IMG/VR virus record: IMGVR_UViG_3300040961_000088
Location: 1-27,366 of that record
Origin: a virus
Reading direction: 5' to 3' (one strand)
DNA: 27,366 bases
Shown here: piece by piece, positions 13,897 through 22,288 of the stretch
How the letters are laid out: the number at the start of each line of letters is the position of its first letter
How positions within the stretch are numbered: the first letter of the stretch is position 1
The notes under the pieces: generated by a model
Database searches by the model: none
The model's input: only the letters and a program-made list of their open reading frames with translations
Told to the model about the DNA's origin: nothing
Translations under genes and position numbers: made by a program

Positions 13897-14496
13897 ATGA
13901 GCACCTTGCTTTTCCCGTCCGGCCTCAAAGGCCTCGACATCGAGGTTGACCGGACCTCGCAGTTCGCCACGCTGATTCAGACCGGCGCCAGCGGTAAAGA
14001 GCAGCGCGCCACGTTCTGGACCTCGCCCCGGTGGACCTATGAATGGACGCTGAACTTTGTCCGTCAGGCTGGTTTCAGCGCCAAGACGCTCTCTGACGAG
14101 CTTCTGCAGCTTGCCTCTTTCTTCAACACCATGCGCGGGGCCTGGGATTCCTTCTACTTCATCGATCCGGTGAACGGAAGCCCGACAGCCTGCCCGTTCG
14201 GGACCGGCACCGGCGCGTTGACCGTCTTCCAGCTTGTCGATAACGAGGGCTTTTCGGCTGGAATCATCCAGTCCGCGGCGATCTACGTCAACGGCGTCCT
14301 GCAATCCTCTGGCGTGAGCTACAACGCAACGACCGGGGTTGTGACCTTCACGACTGCCCCTGCCAACGGCTTGCCCATCACCTGGACCGGCCAGTTCGCC
14401 CGCATCTGCCGGTTTGACGACGACAACATGACCTTCAAGCGCTTCATGCAACTGGCCTGGGACGGCGGAACGGTGAAGGTGATCACTCTCAAATGA
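13897..14496 (+). CDS. DUF2460 distal tail protein
   Basis: A 199-residue protein of the DUF2460 family, found in lambda-like phages and gene transfer agents as the protein linking tail tube and tip. Typical features are the N-terminal 'LLFPSGLKGLDIEVDRTSQF', 'RWTYEWTLNFV', 'LASFFNTMRGAWDSFYFIDP' and C-terminal 'FKRFMQLAWDGG'. A GAGGG site lies six bases before the ATG. Its TGA overlaps the next start (ATGA at 14493-14496), so the distal tail genes form a coupled operon. Confidence 0.88.
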   Translation: MSTLLFPSGLKGLDIEVDRTSQFATLIQTGASGKEQRATFWTSPRWTYEWTLNFVRQAGFSAKTLSDELLQLASFFNTMRGAWDSFYFIDPVNGSPTACPFGTGTGALTVFQLVDNEGFSAGIIQSAAIYVNGVLQSSGVSYNATTGVVTFTTAPANGLPITWTGQFARICRFDDDNMTFKRFMQLAWDGGTVKVITLK

Positions 14497-15362
14497 AATA
14501 CGCCAGCCCTGCTCTTATCGCCTATCTCAACTCGAACGCCGTCTTCACGATGGCCGACTGCTACACGATCACGCTGCAATCGGGCGGCGTCTACCGCTGG
14601 ACGAACGGCGACATTCCGCTGACCCTGAACAGCCTCCTGTTTACCTCATCGATCGATCAGGGCGGCCAGCCTCTTGTGAAGCGCGGGGCCATCCGCAACG
14701 CCAGAGGGACCGAGGTTGACACGCTCGACCTGACGCTGATGGCTGGCGGCTCGGCTCAACTCATGGGCACGAACATCAGCTTGGCGGCCCACAACGGCGC
14801 TTTCGATGCGGCGCGGGTGCGGGTGGAGCGCGTCTTCTCTGCCTACCCCGGCGACACGTCCATGGGTTCGGTGGTTCTGTTCGAGGGCAACTGCGCGGGC
14901 GTTGATCCGTCCTCGACTCAGGTTGTCTTGCACGTCAAGTCAGACCTCGAGCTTTTGCAGTACCAGATGCCCCGGATTCTCTTCCAACCTGGCTGTGCGA
15001 ACTGCTTCGGTGACTCAGGTTGCGGCATCAGCTTGCCGAGCCTCACGACGGCCGGCAGCGCGCAAGGAACCCCAACATCAACGGCTATCGCGACGGGCAT
15101 CGTCGGTAAGGCGAACGGCTACTACAACCTTGGCGTTTTGGTCATGACCTCCGGGGCTGCATCCGGCTCACGGCGCACGGTGAGCAGCTACGCCAGCGGG
15201 ACGGCCGTCTTGACCGTGCCACTGCCTCAGACCCCGGCAACGGGCGACACGTTCACTATCTACCCCGGTTGCGGGCGCACCGCTTCGGCCTGTGCCGGTT
15301 ACTCCAACAGCAACAACTACCAGGGATTCCCCTACGTCCCAATGTCGAGCACAAGCCTATGA
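14493..15362 (+). CDS. DUF2163 (phage BR0599) distal tail protein
   Basis: A 289-residue protein of the DUF2163 / BR0599 family. The N-terminal half carries 'ADCYTITLQSGGVYRWTNGD' and 'LDLTLMAGG'. The C-terminal domain carries the characteristic cysteines ('FQPGCANCFGDSGCGI') and the end motif 'YPGCGRTASACAGYSNSNNY' and GFPYVP. The family lies between DUF2460 and NlpC/P60 in many phages and in gene transfer agents and takes part in building the tail tip. Start and stop overlap both neighbours by four bases. Confidence 0.9.
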   Translation: MKYASPALIAYLNSNAVFTMADCYTITLQSGGVYRWTNGDIPLTLNSLLFTSSIDQGGQPLVKRGAIRNARGTEVDTLDLTLMAGGSAQLMGTNISLAAHNGAFDAARVRVERVFSAYPGDTSMGSVVLFEGNCAGVDPSSTQVVLHVKSDLELLQYQMPRILFQPGCANCFGDSGCGISLPSLTTAGSAQGTPTSTAIATGIVGKANGYYNLGVLVMTSGAASGSRRTVSSYASGTAVLTVPLPQTPATGDTFTIYPGCGRTASACAGYSNSNNYQGFPYVPMSSTSL

Positions 15363-15817
15363 CCGCTCTCGAAGTGATGCTGCAACGCGAGGATGTTGTC
15401 ACCGAGGCACTGTCGTGGGTTTCGACACCCTACCATCACCACGCCCGCATCAAGGGCGCTGGCGTCGATTGCGGCATGATCCTCTGCGAAGTTTACGAGC
15501 GCGCAGGAATCCTGCCCCATGTTGACCCCGGCGAATACGTTCAGGACTGGTTTCTCCACCAGGATGAGCCGGTTTACTTGAACATCGTCGAGCAGTTCGC
15601 GGCTCGAATCGAAGGTCCCGCACAGCCGGGCGACATTGCGATGTACCAGTTCGGGCGCAACCCGGCACACGGCGCAATCGTCATCGAGTGGCCGCTGATC
15701 GTTCATGCCTACGCCAACGCCGGAATGGTGATTCAGGACGATGCTGAGGCCAACAAAGACCTCAAAGAGCGGTTCGTGGGCATCTGGTCGCCTTGGGCGA
15801 AGAAAGGCGGCGAATAG
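15359..15817 (+). CDS. NlpC/P60 tail peptidase
   Basis: A 152-residue NlpC/P60 cysteine peptidase. The catalytic C38 is in GVDCGMIL and H104 in NPAHGAIVI, in the usual order and spacing. Tail-tip enzymes of this family cut peptidoglycan peptides during DNA entry. The start at ATG 15359 gives an ATGA overlap with the upstream stop. It is directly followed by the tail-tip gene. The His cluster YHHHARIKG before the Cys is typical. Confidence 0.9.
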   Translation: MTALEVMLQREDVVTEALSWVSTPYHHHARIKGAGVDCGMILCEVYERAGILPHVDPGEYVQDWFLHQDEPVYLNIVEQFAARIEGPAQPGDIAMYQFGRNPAHGAIVIEWPLIVHAYANAGMVIQDDAEANKDLKERFVGIWSPWAKKGGE

Positions 15818-18151
15818 ATGGGCGGTCTCTTCGGCGGCTCTTCCAACGCGACAACGCCGGTCAAGCTGGCGGGCATTCAGGTTTCGACGGCCATGTATGG
15901 CAAGCCGAAGCCGCTGGTCTACGGCTGCACCTTGATTGCCTCAAACATGATTGACTACGCCGGATTCACGTCCAAAGCTACCTCCTCGGGCGGCAAGGGC
16001 GGCGGGGGCGGGACCACCGGCTACAACTACTGGTCTGATGTGATTCTCGCGCTCTGCGAGGGAGGCCAGTCAGGCATTGTTGGCGTTCAGCGCGTCTGGC
16101 AGGACAAGGACTGCTACACCCTCAGCTATTACGGCCTCTCGCTCATGACGGGCGCTCGGCCGCAATCTCCCTGGGCATCTTGGGCTAGTAAGTGGGGCAG
16201 CCGCGCTCTTGGCTACAGCGGGACGGCCTATGTCGCCGCGCTTCAACTTGCTCTCGGGTCCGGTGGCAGCATCCCCAACTACAACTTCGAGGTTCAGGCG
16301 CTCCTTGGCACCGAGGTAGACCCGAACTGGGCCGGATCGTATGACGCCAAGCCGTCGGCGGTAATCCTTGACATGCTCTCGAACCCCTTCTACGGGGCCG
16401 GATTCAAAGCGGCGCGCATTGCCGACATGGTGACCGGCGCGGCCAGCTTCCAGACCTACTGCACTGCTTGCGGCTTTGCCATCAGCCCGGCTTTCACCGA
16501 CCAATCGGACGCGGCAACCTGCCTGCAAACAATCCTCGACGCAACGAACTCTGAGGTTGTCTGGTCATCCGGCACAGCGGGCATGGTCCTCAAGATCATC
16601 CCCTACGGTGACACGCCCATCACAGCCAACGGTGTCACGTACACGCCGAACACCACGCCCCTCTATAACCTCACCTTTGACGATTTCCCGGGGGCTGTCG
16701 GCAAGGACGGCAAGCCTACCGGCACGGACCCGATCAACGTCACCCGCTCAAGCACTCAGGACATCAAGAACGATGTTCCCGTGGAATGGTGGGACCGCAC
16801 AAACGGATATAGTACAAGCATCGTTGACACCCCGGAGCCTTCAGATGTGTCCCTAAATGGCCTGAAACAGGACTCTCCGCTCACCCTGCACCTCATTACC
16901 CGCGCCGCTCACGCAAAGCAAATCAGCGCCATCAAAGCACAGCGGAATGTCTTCGTCCGCAACACCTACACGGTCAAACTTGGATGGAAGTACATTCTGC
17001 TCGAACCGATGGACCTAGTAACCCTGACCGATTACATTTCAGGGTTGCTGCAAAAGATCGTCCGCATTGTCAGCATCGACATGCCGGACGAAACCAGCGA
17101 AGAGGACGGCCTGACCGTCACGGCTGAGGAGTGGCCATTCGGTATCGGAACGGCGGCACTCTACACCACTCAGCCGGGACAAGGCAACTCCCCAGCCACA
17201 AGCCCGGCCCCGACCGTCTCAGGCGCTGTCGTCTTCGAGCCGCCTACGCTCATGACCGAATCCGGAGGGCCTGAAATCTGGATCGGTGCTTGCGGAACCC
17301 CGACGCTCTGGGGCGGCTGCAATATCTGGGTGAGCCTTGACGGTGGCAACAGCTACGGTGTGGCGCCCGTCGGCATCATCGAGCAATCGGCGCGCATCGG
17401 GTCACTGACCGCAGCGCTTCCCTTGAACGCCGATCCTGACACCATGGACACGCTGGCCGTGAGCCTGGCTACCAGCCTCGGGACACTCAACAGCACCAGC
17501 GCCAACGGGCGCGATTCCTTCGCAACGGCTTGCTTGATTGGCTCGGAGATCGTCTCTTACCTCACAGCCACACTGACCAGCGCGAACGCCTACAACCTCT
17601 TCAATCTTCGGCGCGGCGGCTACGGCTCGACCATCGCCGCTCATGCGTCGGGCGATAGCTTCATGTTCCTCGACGACGCCATCTTTAAGTTGCCCTACGC
17701 CGCGGCGCTCATCGGCAAGACGATCTACGTCAAGTTGCAGAGCTTCAACGCCATGGGCTCGGGGTTGCAAAGTCTGAGCGCCTGCACAGCCTACAGCTAC
17801 ACGCCGAGCGGGACGATGTTCCCGGCCCCGCCTGTTGTGGCGCTGAGTCAGTCCTCCACCTACAGCGGTGCAAGCAGTTCCACATCTGGGGGCAGCCTCG
17901 TGACTACCAGCAACGGCCTGGCGGCGGCGGCTCAAGTGTGGCTCACGGTGTCGTGGACCTGGGCTTCCAACTTCCCAACGCCCACCGGGTTCAACGTGGT
18001 CATCTTCGAGGGGAATGACCCCACCAACGTCAGCAACTACATCGTGCCCATATCGGTCGTGGGAGCCACAGCCCGGAGCTTCACCATCGCTGTGACGCCC
18101 AACGCCTCTATGACCAATGTGAACGCCGCAGTGGAGGCCATCTATGCCTAA
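15818..18151 (+). CDS. tail tip (host specificity, J-like) protein
   Basis: A 777-residue protein beginning 'MGGLFGGSSNATTPVKLAGI', which is the usual opening of the large central tail-tip protein of phages with the DUF2460-DUF2163-NlpC module. It includes 'VYGCTLIASNMIDYAGF', 'LALCEGGQSGIVGVQRVW' and a later Ser/Thr/Gly-rich beta region with 'LVTLTDYISGL' and 'FNLRRGGYGSTIAAHASGD'. The protein forms the tip that contacts the receptor. It starts one base after the upstream stop, and its TAA overlaps the fibre start by eight bases. About 330 residues of the C-terminal part look like fibronectin-type or similar beta modules. Confidence 0.85.
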   Translation: MGGLFGGSSNATTPVKLAGIQVSTAMYGKPKPLVYGCTLIASNMIDYAGFTSKATSSGGKGGGGGTTGYNYWSDVILALCEGGQSGIVGVQRVWQDKDCYTLSYYGLSLMTGARPQSPWASWASKWGSRALGYSGTAYVAALQLALGSGGSIPNYNFEVQALLGTEVDPNWAGSYDAKPSAVILDMLSNPFYGAGFKAARIADMVTGAASFQTYCTACGFAISPAFTDQSDAATCLQTILDATNSEVVWSSGTAGMVLKIIPYGDTPITANGVTYTPNTTPLYNLTFDDFPGAVGKDGKPTGTDPINVTRSSTQDIKNDVPVEWWDRTNGYSTSIVDTPEPSDVSLNGLKQDSPLTLHLITRAAHAKQISAIKAQRNVFVRNTYTVKLGWKYILLEPMDLVTLTDYISGLLQKIVRIVSIDMPDETSEEDGLTVTAEEWPFGIGTAALYTTQPGQGNSPATSPAPTVSGAVVFEPPTLMTESGGPEIWIGACGTPTLWGGCNIWVSLDGGNSYGVAPVGIIEQSARIGSLTAALPLNADPDTMDTLAVSLATSLGTLNSTSANGRDSFATACLIGSEIVSYLTATLTSANAYNLFNLRRGGYGSTIAAHASGDSFMFLDDAIFKLPYAAALIGKTIYVKLQSFNAMGSGLQSLSACTAYSYTPSGTMFPAPPVVALSQSSTYSGASSSTSGGSLVTTSNGLAAAAQVWLTVSWTWASNFPTPTGFNVVIFEGNDPTNVSNYIVPISVVGATARSFTIAVTPNASMTNVNAAVEAIYA

Positions 18152-20858
18152 CTCAGCCTGGACAGAAACCGGAAGCGCCATCAGTCTTGCACCGAGCACG
18201 ACGCCCATCAACACCGGAAGCGACCCTGAGAACGTCAACTATCTGTCGAATCAGGACAAGATAAACCTCATAGCTCAGTACGCGGGTGAGCTCGCGATGA
18301 AGACTGCGCTCGATACGCTGACGAGTACCTGGTCTGTTTCCAGTAGCGCCTATGACGCGGCCGTCGCCGCCATCAGCACGGGGCTCATCAACGCCGGGGC
18401 ACCTTCCAACTGGGCAACCATCTGGCCGGACGGGGTGACCAGTGGACCATGGACCGGCATACAGACTTCGTTGGCTAATTGGTTTGCCCAGGTGGCCACC
18501 CAGCGCACGGCTCTTCAGTCCTCCATTTCAGCGGCTCAAGCGGCGGCGGCACAGGCGGCGGCGGTGACGGCAGCCGTAGCCCAAGCAATAGCCAACGCCC
18601 CGGTTGTTGTGTCGAGTCTCCCAGCGCTGCCCAATGCCGCGTACCCGTCCGGGCGGATAGTTTGGAACACGGCAGACGGACACCTCTACGTCAGCACCGG
18701 GAGCGCCTGGAACTCGCTGACACTGGCGGCGGCAAACATCACTGGGACGGTGACCGCCGCTCAGATTGCAGGCGTTGCCGCCTCGCAGGTCACAGGCGCA
18801 CTCACAGCCTCACAAATCGCCTCAGTGAACGCGACGGCTGTGTCGGGCACTCTGACGGCATCTCAGATTGCCTCGGTGAATGCTACCGCCATACAAGGAA
18901 CACTGACCGCTGCCCAAGTTGCGAGTGTTGCCGCCTCTCAGGTGACCGGGCAGCTAACCGCCGCGCAGATTGCGTCCATCGCCGCGTCACAGCTAACAGG
19001 ACAAATCACTGGCACTCAGATTTCAAACGGGGCCGTCAGCACCCCGCAACTCGCAGCCGGGGCCGTAACTGCCGCGACCATTGCGGCCAACACGATCACG
19101 GCTAGTCAAATCGCGGCTGGGGCCATCACGTCTGCACAAATCGCCGCCGGAACGGTAACTGCCGCCAACATCGCAGCGGGCACAATTCAGGCGTCGAACA
19201 TTGCCGCCAACACGATCACTGGCGCGCAAATTGCTGCGGGCTCTATCACTGTCACCCAGCTAAACACCCCCGGCGTGAACCTGTTGGATGCCTCGTGGTG
19301 GACGCCTGGGGCTTCGATTCCATGGAATCGCAATCAAGGCTCTGCGAACACTCAGGATAGCTTTGTCTCGGCGACGGCTCCCGACGGTTCAAACCGTGTC
19401 GTGTGGCAGGCGACTGCGGGCGCTAGTGACGGCTCCTTGGCTGGCGGTGGATGGGACGCCGGAGGCGCTGGAAACCAATTCCCGGTGAACACTGCGAAAA
19501 CCTATATGTTTGTTTGCTACCAGAGGCACGTCTCCGGAAACGGTACAGGATATTGGGGGGTTCAAGATAATAGCGTATGCGACCTAAACACCTCAAACGT
19601 GCAGGGAAATCCCTACTTCTCCGCTTTCGGGGTTCCCGTGGTCGGACGCTGGTATCTGGTCGTTGGCTGGGTCTATCCCGCCGGTTCAACGGGAATGAGC
19701 AATGCGCAAGCTGGCCTCTGGGACTGCACTACGGGGCAGTTTGTCCAGGGCGGTCTTTCATTCTGCTGGGAAGCTGGCGTTGCTTCCTCCGGCTCACGCG
19801 CTTATCAGTACTATTCGAACGGCGGTGTACATCAGTTCTTTGCGCCTGCCGTCTACATGTGCGACGGAACCGAACCATCACTAAACCAGCTTCTAGCGTC
19901 AGGGTCTCCGTCTGCCCTGAATCCGATCACAGCAGCGAACTCCACAACGTACATCGGTGCCGGGTCGATCTCCACCGGGCTGGTTGCCGCTCAAGCTATC
20001 ACCGCCGCACAGATCGCGGCTGGCACCATTACGGCGGGACAAATCGCGGCCTCTACGATCACCGGCACTCAAATCGCCGCCGGAACGGTAACTGCCGCCA
20101 ACATCGCAGCGGGCACAATTCAGGCGTCGAACATCGCCGCTGGCACCATCACGGGTGCCAATATTGCGGCTACCACGATCACCGCCGCGAACATTGCTGC
20201 GGATACCATCACTGCTGGTCAGATCGCGGCGGGGGCCATCACCGCGAGTGAGCTTGCGGCAGGGGCAGTCACTACCGCAGCACTCACGGCAGGGTGCGTC
20301 ACAGCGGGAAGCATAGCGTCGGGAGCTATCACCGCCAGCATGATCACCTCTGGCACGCTCAACGCAGCGAACGTCAACGTCACCAACCTCAACGCGAGCA
20401 ACATCACCACGGGCACTCTCAGTGCTTCTCAGGTTCTGTTCTCGGACGGAACCTCACTGAACTCGGCCAACCGGGTCGCGACAATGTTCAAGCAGCCATC
20501 TTCGGACAACATCGCCGTCGGGAGTTCAACCGCCCTGATTCCGGGGCTGAGTTGGTCGGTTACCGTCCATTCGGCAAACGATGTGTTCAACTTTTTCGGG
20601 GCGCTCACTGCCGAGCAAACATCCGGCACGACGAACAGCCCTGTAAATGTGTACTTCTACGTGGATGGAGTCTTCGGGGGTTCTTATCCGTGCGTCCCGC
20701 GGTTCCCATCGCTTAGCGTTTGGTACGTCTTCCCCATCGCCGCGGCGATTTCAGGGCTGAGCATAGGCGCGCACACCATCTCGATCTGGGCAAACAACAA
20801 CGGCTACCCATTCACGGTGAAAGCGGAGACTCGCGTCACTTGCCAGCAGATCTACTAA
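18144..20858 (+). CDS. tail fibre with Ala/Ile/Thr repeats and a central domain
   Basis: A 904-residue fibre. Residues about 195-370 and 615-730 are repeats of a short unit of the type T-I-T-A-x-Q-I-A-A-G, as in trimeric beta-helix shafts. Between them (about 375-600) lies a globular insert beginning 'NLLDASWWTPGASIPWNRNQ', rich in aromatic residues and probably a sugar-binding domain. The last 125 residues form a C-terminal cap with 'GLSWSVTVHSANDVFNFFG' and 'VNVYFYVDGVF'. The start at ATG 18144 is inside the previous gene, six bases after GGAGG. The fibre probably recognises the host surface. Confidence 0.85.
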   Translation: MPNSAWTETGSAISLAPSTTPINTGSDPENVNYLSNQDKINLIAQYAGELAMKTALDTLTSTWSVSSSAYDAAVAAISTGLINAGAPSNWATIWPDGVTSGPWTGIQTSLANWFAQVATQRTALQSSISAAQAAAAQAAAVTAAVAQAIANAPVVVSSLPALPNAAYPSGRIVWNTADGHLYVSTGSAWNSLTLAAANITGTVTAAQIAGVAASQVTGALTASQIASVNATAVSGTLTASQIASVNATAIQGTLTAAQVASVAASQVTGQLTAAQIASIAASQLTGQITGTQISNGAVSTPQLAAGAVTAATIAANTITASQIAAGAITSAQIAAGTVTAANIAAGTIQASNIAANTITGAQIAAGSITVTQLNTPGVNLLDASWWTPGASIPWNRNQGSANTQDSFVSATAPDGSNRVVWQATAGASDGSLAGGGWDAGGAGNQFPVNTAKTYMFVCYQRHVSGNGTGYWGVQDNSVCDLNTSNVQGNPYFSAFGVPVVGRWYLVVGWVYPAGSTGMSNAQAGLWDCTTGQFVQGGLSFCWEAGVASSGSRAYQYYSNGGVHQFFAPAVYMCDGTEPSLNQLLASGSPSALNPITAANSTTYIGAGSISTGLVAAQAITAAQIAAGTITAGQIAASTITGTQIAAGTVTAANIAAGTIQASNIAAGTITGANIAATTITAANIAADTITAGQIAAGAITASELAAGAVTTAALTAGCVTAGSIASGAITASMITSGTLNAANVNVTNLNASNITTGTLSASQVLFSDGTSLNSANRVATMFKQPSSDNIAVGSSTALIPGLSWSVTVHSANDVFNFFGALTAEQTSGTTNSPVNVYFYVDGVFGGSYPCVPRFPSLSVWYVFPIAAAISGLSIGAHTISIWANNNGYPFTVKAETRVTCQQIY
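19137..19201 (+). repeat. 65-bp direct repeat, copy 1, in the fibre gene
   Basis: Identical to 20070-20134. Encodes QIAAGTVTAANIAAGTIQAS plus three residues, in the same frame as copy 2. The copies are 933 bases apart. Confidence 0.9.
20070..20134 (+). repeat. 65-bp direct repeat, copy 2, in the fibre gene
   Basis: Identical to 19137-19201, with only flanking bases differing. Recombination between the two would remove 311 codons in frame, including the globular domain. Confidence 0.9.
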
Positions 20859-20867
20859 TTTAGCCAT

Positions 20868-20891
20868 TTCGCGCCCTTTGGGGGCCGAAAA
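20868..20891 (+). terminator. hairpin between fibre and lysis genes
   Basis: TTTCG-(C)-GCCC pairs with GGGC-CGAAA around a five-base loop (20868-20891), one bulged base. No run of T follows, so it may pause or process transcripts more than end them. Confidence 0.35.
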
Positions 20892-20941
20892 ACCACCAAT
20901 TTCTGACCGAGAATGAAGGCAAAGCCTCAGGAGCATACGGC

Positions 20942-21199
20942 GTGAACGCTGAAACAACTGCATGGATCGTGGCCTTAACCGGCGTCGTCGGCATCTTGTC
21001 CGGCCTCATCGGACAGGCGCTCTACTGGGGCATCTTCAAGGGGTCTATCGAAGCTCGGACCCTGGCGACTGAGGGGCAAGTGACAGAGCTCAAGCAAAGC
21101 CGCTCGGAGATGTGGACCGAAATCAACGCGCACGGCGAACGTCTGGCCACCGTCGAGGCTGCACTGAACATCAACCGCGCACTGAAAGCGAAGGGGTGA
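20942..21199 (+). CDS. membrane-anchored coiled-coil protein of the lysis module
   Basis: An 85-residue protein with one N-terminal transmembrane segment ('WIVALTGVVGILSGLIGQAL', residues 8-27) and a helical C-terminal part ('VTELKQSRSEMWTEINAHGE'). It sits just before the endolysin, where holins, holin partners or spanin-like proteins are found. GTG start with AGGAG eight bases upstream. The layout (one TM helix plus coiled coil) is like XhlA-type membrane partners of holin. The assignment rests on position and shape only. Confidence 0.65.
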   Translation: MNAETTAWIVALTGVVGILSGLIGQALYWGIFKGSIEARTLATEGQVTELKQSRSEMWTEINAHGERLATVEAALNINRALKAKG

Positions 21200-21200
21200 C

Positions 21201-21647
21201 ATGCAACTGCTTTCCCCACATCTCAGCCTCGAAGAGTTGACCTTTAGCTCGACGGCTGTTGCCCATGGCATCGACAACACCGCGCCGGCTGAAGTTGTCG
21301 AGCATCTGGCCGCGCTGGCTGCCAGCCTTGAGAAAGTGAGAGCGATTCTCGGCTCTCCGCTCCACATCGACTCAGGCTATCGCTGCCCAGACCTCAACCG
21401 CGTAGTGCGCGGCGTCCCTGACTCGGCACACGTCACCGGCTTCGCGGCTGATTTCGTTTGCCCGCAATTCGGCTCCCCGCTGGACATCGTCAAGAAGATC
21501 GTCTCCTACCCGATGATCCAGTTCGACCAGGTGATTCAAGAGGGAGCCTGGGTGCATTTCTCCGTTGCCCCGGCAATGCGGCAACAGGTTCTGACCGCTC
21601 ACTTCGTGGACGGCGTAGCGCGTTATCAGGAAGGGGTCTCAGCATGA
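21201..21647 (+). CDS. endolysin, peptidase M15 (D-Ala-D-Ala type)
   Basis: A 148-residue M15 metallopeptidase. The zinc site is H77-x6-D84 in 'SAHVTGFAADF' and H119 in 'WVHFSV', with the upstream 'SGYRCPDLNRVV' typical of phage M15 endolysins. It cuts peptidoglycan peptide cross-links to release phage at the end of infection. It has no signal peptide, so it needs a holin. The ATG lies two bases after the previous stop. Its TGA overlaps the holin ATG (21644-21647). Confidence 0.92.
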   Translation: MQLLSPHLSLEELTFSSTAVAHGIDNTAPAEVVEHLAALAASLEKVRAILGSPLHIDSGYRCPDLNRVVRGVPDSAHVTGFAADFVCPQFGSPLDIVKKIVSYPMIQFDQVIQEGAWVHFSVAPAMRQQVLTAHFVDGVARYQEGVSA

Positions 21648-21844
21648 CCTGGCCACAGCCCTTTTGGGCCGTACTACTCGCAATCTTGGGGGTGATCCTT
21701 GCTCTGGCAGTTCTTTTCCACCCTGACCCGATCTCTATCGGGACGGCAGTCCTCGCAGTCTCCAGCAACCTCGTCAGTGGCGCCCTCGGTGCCTTTGCCG
21801 GTCACTCCAGCAAAGACGCCCGATTTCCCGACTCAACCCAGTAA
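21644..21844 (+). CDS. probable holin, two transmembrane helices
   Basis: A 66-residue protein with two hydrophobic helices: 'PFWAVLLAILGVILALAVLF' (6-25) and 'GTAVLAVSSNLVSGALGAFA' (33-52). They are followed by a short charged tail. Small two-helix proteins directly after an endolysin are classic holins. The start is an ATG overlapping the endolysin stop (ATGA) with AGGGG upstream. A longer frame reaching back to 21458 is inside the endolysin gene and has no good start. Confidence 0.7.
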   Translation: MTWPQPFWAVLLAILGVILALAVLFHPDPISIGTAVLAVSSNLVSGALGAFAGHSSKDARFPDSTQ

Positions 21845-21869
21845 CCCGGTGCCAAAGGAGGCACCCACC

Positions 21870-22229
21870 ATGGCAAGTTTCACGAGCGTATTAAGCAACA
21901 TCGGCAAGGGCTTGAAAGCGTTCTTTACCAGCCCAATCGTCAAGGAAATCGAGACAGTGGCGGTTCCGCTGGCTGAGACCTTTTTCCCGGCTGCAGCGCC
22001 GCTCATCAACGGAGTCATGGTTGAGGTTGCCAAGGTTGAAGCCCTGGCGACATCTGCCGGCGCGCAGAGTGGGACGGGCGCACAGAAGCTCGCGCTGGTC
22101 ATTCAGACTTCCGAGAGCATCTTCAACGACTACGAGAAGTCTCGCGGCGTGACGATCAACCCCACCGGCAAAGAAGCCATCGTCAACGGCATTGTGGCGA
22201 TCCTCAACAACCTGCCAGCAGCAGCCTGA
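21870..22229 (+). CDS. hypothetical helical protein after the holin
   Basis: A 119-residue protein beginning 'MASFTSVLSNIGKGLKAFFT'. The sequence has a moderately hydrophobic amphipathic helix ('IETVAVPLAETFFPAAAPLI') and a C-terminal helix 'IVNGIVAILNNLPAAA'. No enzyme motif. The ATG has a strong AAAGGAGG site eight bases upstream and starts 25 bases after the holin. Could be a lysis accessory or a minor structural protein; I do not recognise a family. Confidence 0.65.
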   Translation: MASFTSVLSNIGKGLKAFFTSPIVKEIETVAVPLAETFFPAAAPLINGVMVEVAKVEALATSAGAQSGTGAQKLALVIQTSESIFNDYEKSRGVTINPTGKEAIVNGIVAILNNLPAAA

Positions 22230-22235
22230 CCGAAC

Positions 22236-22259
22236 GGCGGGGCTTTGACCGGCCCCGCC
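22236..22259 (+). terminator. GC-rich hairpin after the lysis genes
   Basis: Perfect eight-base stem GGCGGGGC / GCCCCGCC with an eight-base loop. No T run follows, so termination strength is uncertain, but it separates the lysis genes from the secreted-protein gene. Confidence 0.45.
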
Positions 22260-22288
22260 CACCTTCCCCACATTGACTAAGGAGACCG

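Noticed and set aside
18741-20360. Short regularly spaced repeats in the fibre gene as a possible CRISPR array
   Set aside because: They are degenerate codon repeats of a beta-helix shaft without unique spacers, and they stay in frame.
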